Source: Planctomycetota bacterium
GTDB taxonomy: Bacteria; Planctomycetota; Planctomycetia; Planctomycetales; Planctomycetaceae
Length of the DNA: 55,970 nucleotides
Reading direction: 5' to 3'
NCBI GenBank assembly: GCA_030836185.1
Contig: JAURQH010000105.1
Location: forward strand, 1 to 55,970
Below are positions 52,949-55,970 of the stretch, piece by piece. The stretch's first letter is position 1, and each line of letters begins with the position of its first letter. The notes beneath the pieces were generated by a model that was not told where the DNA came from, ran no database searches, and worked only from the letters and a program-made list of their open reading frames with translations. The translations under genes were made by a program, and so were the position numbers.

Positions 52949-53157
52949 ACTCCCCGTGATAATGAGGGGAAAAGTTAAGACGTCATTATCAGAAGTCTTA
53001 CCGGCTTACTCATTACCTGTTTTGGCTCTACGGATACTCATCAGGAGTATTCACAGAAGACATCAGGACCTGTAGTGAGCTGCTGAGATAGAGGAGCAGG
53101 GGCAACATGTTCGCCCTGGGCTCCGCCGTCAGGGCCACTGAAAAATTTTGCCCCTGC
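52949..53157 (+). ncRNA. Candidate structured RNA upstream of the reverse transcriptase
   Basis: Successive perfect stems: TGATAATGA (52957-52965)/TCATTATCA (52983-52991); ATACTC (53034-53039)/GAGTAT (53045-53050); and an outer 10-bp stem GCAGGGGCAA (53096-53105)/TTGCCCCTGC (53148-53157) enclosing GCCCTG (53113-53118)/CAGGGC (53130-53135). It ends just before the RT frame, has no coding frame of its own, and sits where retrons and other RT systems keep their template RNA. The sequence does not match a known RNA family that I can recognise. Confidence 0.45.
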
Positions 53158-53224
53158 CTTGAGCCGATCAGAAAGAGTTCAAGGTCGGGGCTTCTCTCAC
53201 CGTCGATTACTCAGAATCAGCCTG

Positions 53225-54643
53225 ATGCCAAACTCAAATACAGGAATGCAATTCGATCCAGTCGCATCTGCCCAAAAAGTGCAGGCAAGTGTCGAGCAAG
53301 CAATGATTGAAGAGAAGGAAAAATCAGAACAGATGAGGCGGGTGGGGATTCTCCGCCGACACTACAACCGCTTACAGAGCTGCTACCTGGGTAACCGCGT
53401 AAAGGCTTATAGCAAGCCTCTTCCGGCATATGAACGTGCAGTGAAAGATTGGGCATTGCAATCGAAGGAGAAGAAGCATGAGCACTGCGAAACATTGTTC
53501 CAGGCGGTCGCCAACCCAATGATGCTTGACGCGTCACTGAATGAACTTGGTCCCAGACTTCGATTGACACAGGATGAAAAAGAGATCTTGAATTCTGGTT
53601 CTTCGGCGATGTGGGCATGGCTAAGGGGCATTCAGTACGACCTACTCCATAAGTATTTTCGCCGGGGGAAATATCAGAAGTACAAGATCTCCAAACCGGG
53701 CAATCAGGGCTATCGCACGATCGAGGTGCCGAACACGGAAACTCGAATCGTTGCTAAAACGACGCTGAGAGTATTGAGCCCACTTCTTGATCCTGATTTC
53801 TACCCCCTGAGTATCGGTTTCCGCCCCAATCGCTCTGCCCTGCACGGTATCGCTGCAGCAGAGCAACTTCAGCGGCGAGACATGACGCACTGGGTCAAGT
53901 GTGACATCCGCGATGCCTTTGGTCAGATCCCGAAACCGACTCTGCTGGAGGTCCTGAATTCACGTCTCCACGGATCTTCGATCATGTGGCTAATTGAGGA
54001 GATATTGGATAGGAATCGAAAGCGAGGCATTCCTCAGGGGGTCTCAATAAGTCCGCTGGCGATGAATGTCTACCTTGATCATTTTCTTGATAAGTGGTGG
54101 GCCAAGCGTTTCCCGGACACGTGCATGGTGCGATACGCCGACGATATCTTGATCGCATGCCCAACTCGCCAGTCAGCGATTAACGCGTTCAATTCACTCC
54201 AGCAGCAAACCATGACGATCGGAATGCCGCTCAAGGAAAAGCAAACCGACGCGGTATTCGATCTCAATGGTGGCGACGTGGTTGAATGGCTCGGATTCCA
54301 GATTCGACTCCAAGGTGAAGTGCTGAAGTGCTCAATCGGAACTAAAAGCTGGGACAGCCTGGAGTACAAACTCCGAGAGGTCAGAACTCGGATGGAAAAA
54401 GTCGAGAGTTACAGTGACGCGGATCTCGTGTCGATTGGCTTTGGACGCGTTCTCGAAAAAGCTATTGCCATCGAAGAACAAAAAGTGCCTACGGTTGCCG
54501 AACAAATCAGAGAGTTGGCCGAGGAATGTAATCTCGACATGTCAGGCTTTACGGACGTCGAAGCTTTCAAGGCGTGGTCGATAGGACGTCAAAAATGGCA
54601 GGAAGCTCGAGAGCAGGTTCTCCAGTGGCTTCCTGCTGTATGA
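53225..54643 (+). CDS. Reverse transcriptase, group-II-like, without maturase or endonuclease domain
   Basis: 472 residues from the ATG at 53225; TTG 53159 and ATG 53246 are alternatives. RT core: RTIEVPNTETRIV, GFRPNRSA (198-205), KCDIRDAFG with D227, RGIPQGVSISPL (267-278), catalytic YADD (304-307) and EWLGF (354-358). These are most like group II intron RTs. However, the protein ends about 110 residues after motif 7 in a short helical domain with no maturase domain X and no HNH endonuclease. The retron marks NAxxH and VTG are absent, and the SPL form rules against a DGR RT. About 150 N-terminal residues are unassigned. A related C-terminus occurs again downstream. Confidence 0.88.
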   Translation: MPNSNTGMQFDPVASAQKVQASVEQAMIEEKEKSEQMRRVGILRRHYNRLQSCYLGNRVKAYSKPLPAYERAVKDWALQSKEKKHEHCETLFQAVANPMMLDASLNELGPRLRLTQDEKEILNSGSSAMWAWLRGIQYDLLHKYFRRGKYQKYKISKPGNQGYRTIEVPNTETRIVAKTTLRVLSPLLDPDFYPLSIGFRPNRSALHGIAAAEQLQRRDMTHWVKCDIRDAFGQIPKPTLLEVLNSRLHGSSIMWLIEEILDRNRKRGIPQGVSISPLAMNVYLDHFLDKWWAKRFPDTCMVRYADDILIACPTRQSAINAFNSLQQQTMTIGMPLKEKQTDAVFDLNGGDVVEWLGFQIRLQGEVLKCSIGTKSWDSLEYKLREVRTRMEKVESYSDADLVSIGFGRVLEKAIAIEEQKVPTVAEQIRELAEECNLDMSGFTDVEAFKAWSIGRQKWQEAREQVLQWLPAV

Positions 54644-54696
54644 AAGTTCAATGGAACCGGCTCGGAATAACGACTGAACGCGTTGCTAAGCCGATT

Positions 54697-54710
54697 GCTT
54701 TTGGTCTGAC
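54697..54710 (+). repeat. 14-bp direct repeat, copy 1
   Basis: GCTTTTGGTCTGAC here recurs at 55670-55683, bracketing the RT-remnant and hairpin array. Confidence 0.4.
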
Positions 54711-54781
54711 TTACAGGCGGTGAATACAGATTACGCTGTTCCCTTTCTGCTTCCTGACTCGTCGACAACATTGTTTGGGTC

Positions 54782-54963
54782 ATGCGGTTGGCCATTGATG
54801 AGGCGGCTGTTCCAGCTGTAGCCGGTCAGGTTCGTCAGGTTGCCGCCCACGTTGGACTCAACATGCCATCTCTCGATGAAGAGATGGCATACGATGCGTG
54901 GACGCGAAGCGTGCCGAGAAGGAGGTGTTGGAGTGTTTACAGGAGACAGCAGTGGCTCACTGA
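54782..54963 (+). pseudogene. Remnant of a second RT C-terminus (frameshifted)
   Basis: The translation RLAIDEAAVPAVAGQVRQ...LNMPSLDEEMAYDAW aligns with the RT C-terminal EKAIAIEEQKVPTVAEQIRE...LDMSGFTDVEAFKAW. After DAW the match continues in another frame as KRAEKEVLECLQ, against KWQEAREQVLQW, to a TGA at 54961-54963. The RT catalytic core is missing. It is evidence of a second, related RT that has been lost except for its tail. The nucleotide sequence differs too much for a recent duplication. Confidence 0.65.
54863..54890. repeat. Perfect 11-bp stem-loop inside the RT remnant
   Basis: ATGCCATCTCT (54863-54873), loop CGATGA, AGAGATGGCAT (54880-54890). The corresponding part of the intact RT gene has no such hairpin. 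Confidence 0.55.
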
Positions 54964-55138
54964 TAACACGCGGTCTCGGACATCAACTTCAAGTCAGCGG
55001 AGCAAATCAGGTGAAAAGCAGTTGGAGGGAGCCCTCGAATTCCCCAGATCGAGTCAATAAGGTCTTCCATATTTGTATCGAAACTCGAAATCGTTATAAG
55101 ACCAAAGTGCTTCGTGAAGGCCAGATTCGAGGCGGCAC

Positions 55139-55174
55139 ATAGACATATTCCACCAATTGGTGGATTATGTCTAT
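55139..55174. repeat. 36-bp near-perfect palindrome
   Basis: 18-bp arms with a single mismatch and no loop, centred on CCACCAATTGGTGG. No T-run on either side. Larger than a typical operator; may be a recombination or protein-binding site, or a DNA hairpin. Confidence 0.65.
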
Positions 55175-55249
55175 ATCAGAAGCTTTGCTACACGAAAAAG
55201 CCCACCGACCGCGTATGAACGCAGCCGACAGGCATGGGCCCAGGCGAGT

Positions 55250-55281
55250 GTCTTCCATCGGTCCAAAGGTCGATGGAAGAC
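55250..55281. repeat. Perfect 11-bp stem-loop
   Basis: GTCTTCCATCG (55250-55260) and CGATGGAAGAC (55271-55281) with a ten-base loop. Followed by GCCCGT/ACGGGC (55324-55329/55337-55342) and a direct repeat CGACGCCGAT at 55344-55353 and 55371-55380. Confidence 0.55.
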
Positions 55282-55436
55282 TTACGGTGTTGTCCGGGCC
55301 ACAGGGACGCCACCGTCTCGCTTGCCCGTCAGCTCAACGGGCTCGACGCCGATCGGACCCTCTTGGTGACCGACGCCGATTGACGTGCTTTGGCTGGCTC
55401 CTCCTTTCGATACAGGGTGACTGGGGTTTCCACTCA

Positions 55437-55479
55437 GGTCTGTCCGGCCTGACGTGACAGGTGTTGGGTAGCACAGACC
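55437..55479. repeat. Two-level stem-loop
   Basis: GGTCTGT (55437-55443)/ACAGACC (55473-55479) encloses CCTG (55448-55451)/CAGG (55458-55461). Followed by a T-run at 55481-55487, so on the plus strand it could act as a terminator for a transcript crossing the hairpin array. Confidence 0.5.
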
Positions 55480-55827
55480 GTTTTTTTCTGACTTACAAAT
55501 AGAATCGCAGGGTCGTAACACGACTTGGCGAGAATTTTCGTAAGTTTAATTCCGGATGAGGTTTGAACTGAATCACACCACTTGCCCGCAGAAGATTTCG
55601 TGAGGGGCGTGTCGGGTGTGCAGGGGTGGCCTGGGGATAAGAAAAACTCTTTGCAACAAGTCACATCGAGCTTTTGGTCTGACACTCAGCTGCCGCCTGC
55701 TAATTAAGTGAAATTTGAGAACTCCCCGTGATGCCTTGTCTCGAAAAAGGCTGTGATTCGCTCTTGGGGCTCACTCGATGGATATCGAAGCAGCGTAACA
55801 CGAACGCTGTCGTGCGAAGGCAGCGGT
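55480..55827. other. Non-coding stretch before the DUF1501 fragment
   Basis: No convincing gene. It holds a small hairpin GTCGT-AAC-ACGAC (55512-55524), the second copy of GCTTTTGGTCTGAC (55670-55683) and ACTCCCCGTGAT (55721-55732), which also occurs at 52949-52960. Confidence 0.35.
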
Positions 55828-55970
55828 GCAAAAACCGTGCATGTACATGATTTTCACGCCACAATCCTCCATCTGATGGGCTTTGATCACGAGAAACTGA
55901 CCTACCGACACGCTGGGCGAGATTATCGGTTGACAGATGTTTCAGGACACGTGGCGCAGGACATTCTCGC
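55828..55970 (+). pseudogene. C-terminal fragment of a DUF1501 protein (runs off window)
   Basis: The frame from 55732 becomes recognisable only at [19 protein letters not shown], followed by [17 protein letters not shown]: the highly conserved C-terminus of planctomycete DUF1501 (sulfatase-like) proteins. Upstream sequence in the frame is unrelated, so the gene is truncated at its 5' side, probably by rearrangement. Such proteins are usually paired with DUF1549/DUF1553 genes, which are not visible here. Confidence 0.75.

Noticed and set aside
53225-54643. Canonical retron
   Set aside because: The retron-specific NAxxH and VTG motifs were not found in the RT, although the upstream RNA position would fit.
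54534-54963. Group II intron domain V/VI around the RT ORF
   Set aside because: No AGC...AAA...GTTC-type 34-nt hairpin was found downstream of the RT, and the protein lacks maturase domain X, so a full group II intron is not supported.
55692-55705. GCCGCCTGCTAAT as a degenerate second att site of the ssrA island
   Set aside because: Only seven contiguous bases match the ssrA 3' end; expected by chance.
52949-55732. ACTCCCCGTGAT direct repeat (52949-52960 and 55721-55732) as element ends
   Set aside because: A 12-bp repeat is expected by chance about once in an interval of this size, and no target-site or terminal-repeat structure accompanies it.
52500-55970. Diversity-generating retroelement (template/variable repeat pair)
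   Set aside because: No pair of long near-repeats with adenine-biased differences was seen, and the RT has QGxxxSP rather than the DGR-type SQ motif.

Overview
The window looks like a chromosomal segment of a planctomycete (Planctomycetota). The evidence is a DUF1501 C-terminus at the right edge, an mraZ-rsmH pair with no ftsI/murE/ftsZ behind it, a giant secreted von Willebrand/low-complexity protein, a periplasmic DUF4432 protein and glcDEF. Genus is not claimed. Base composition is moderate, close to 50% GC by eye. GTG and TTG starts are frequent.

Layout. 1-305: end of an IS5-type transposase plus a hairpin. 306-9860: SNF2/SWIM helicase, LarA-like racemase, inositol-monophosphatase-like phosphatase, LptF/G-type permease, two small exported or membrane proteins and an HEXXH peptidase. 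10010-16096: alkaline phosphatase, then a very large vWA protein whose reading frame breaks at an A9 run and continues in another frame. 16098-21320: tsaD, a CtpA-type S41 protease with a clear terminator, a THUMP-like methyltransferase and purD. 21657-24092: a condensation/acyltransferase-like enzyme followed by a fatty-acid desaturase. 24102-27465: hemA and a translationally coupled ccsA/hemX-like gene, then an orphan sigma-54 activator. 27821-32807: a HEAT-repeat protein with a receiver-like insert, lysA and asd. 33397-38695: glcD-glcE-glcF and a HAD phosphatase in one tight operon (glycolate and possibly phosphoglycolate salvage), plus a flavin reductase. 38828-42575: a remnant of the dcw cluster (mraZ, rsmH, a DPF/NPF-rich LysM membrane protein, an FtsL-like protein). 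42777-49723: glycosyltransferase, queA, DUF4149, DUF4432, a thioester-reductase-like SDR, a DEAD-box helicase and a small zinc ribbon.

50178-50531 is a complete tmRNA gene (ssrA) with a recognisable pseudoknot and a proteolysis tag reading AKPSLALAA. A tyrosine integrase lies head-on against its 3' end, its last codons being antisense to the tmRNA. Everything from about 50532 to at least 55.8 kb is therefore read as an integrated island. The island holds integrase, excisionase, a strong promoter followed by a 10-bp palindromic operator, a ribbon-helix-helix protein, a small cassette bounded by related palindromes, a structured segment immediately upstream of a reverse transcriptase, and the RT gene itself (group-II-like catalytic core, no maturase or endonuclease domain). 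Behind it come a decayed C-terminus of a second related RT and an unusual series of near-perfect hairpins. No second copy of the attachment core was found, so the right boundary is not defined. The window ends in the truncated DUF1501 gene.

The strongest candidates for something undescribed are the RT locus with its flanking hairpin-rich DNA (52.5-55.5 kb) and the A9 frameshift followed by two perfect stem-loops in the giant vWA gene (14.64-14.74 kb).
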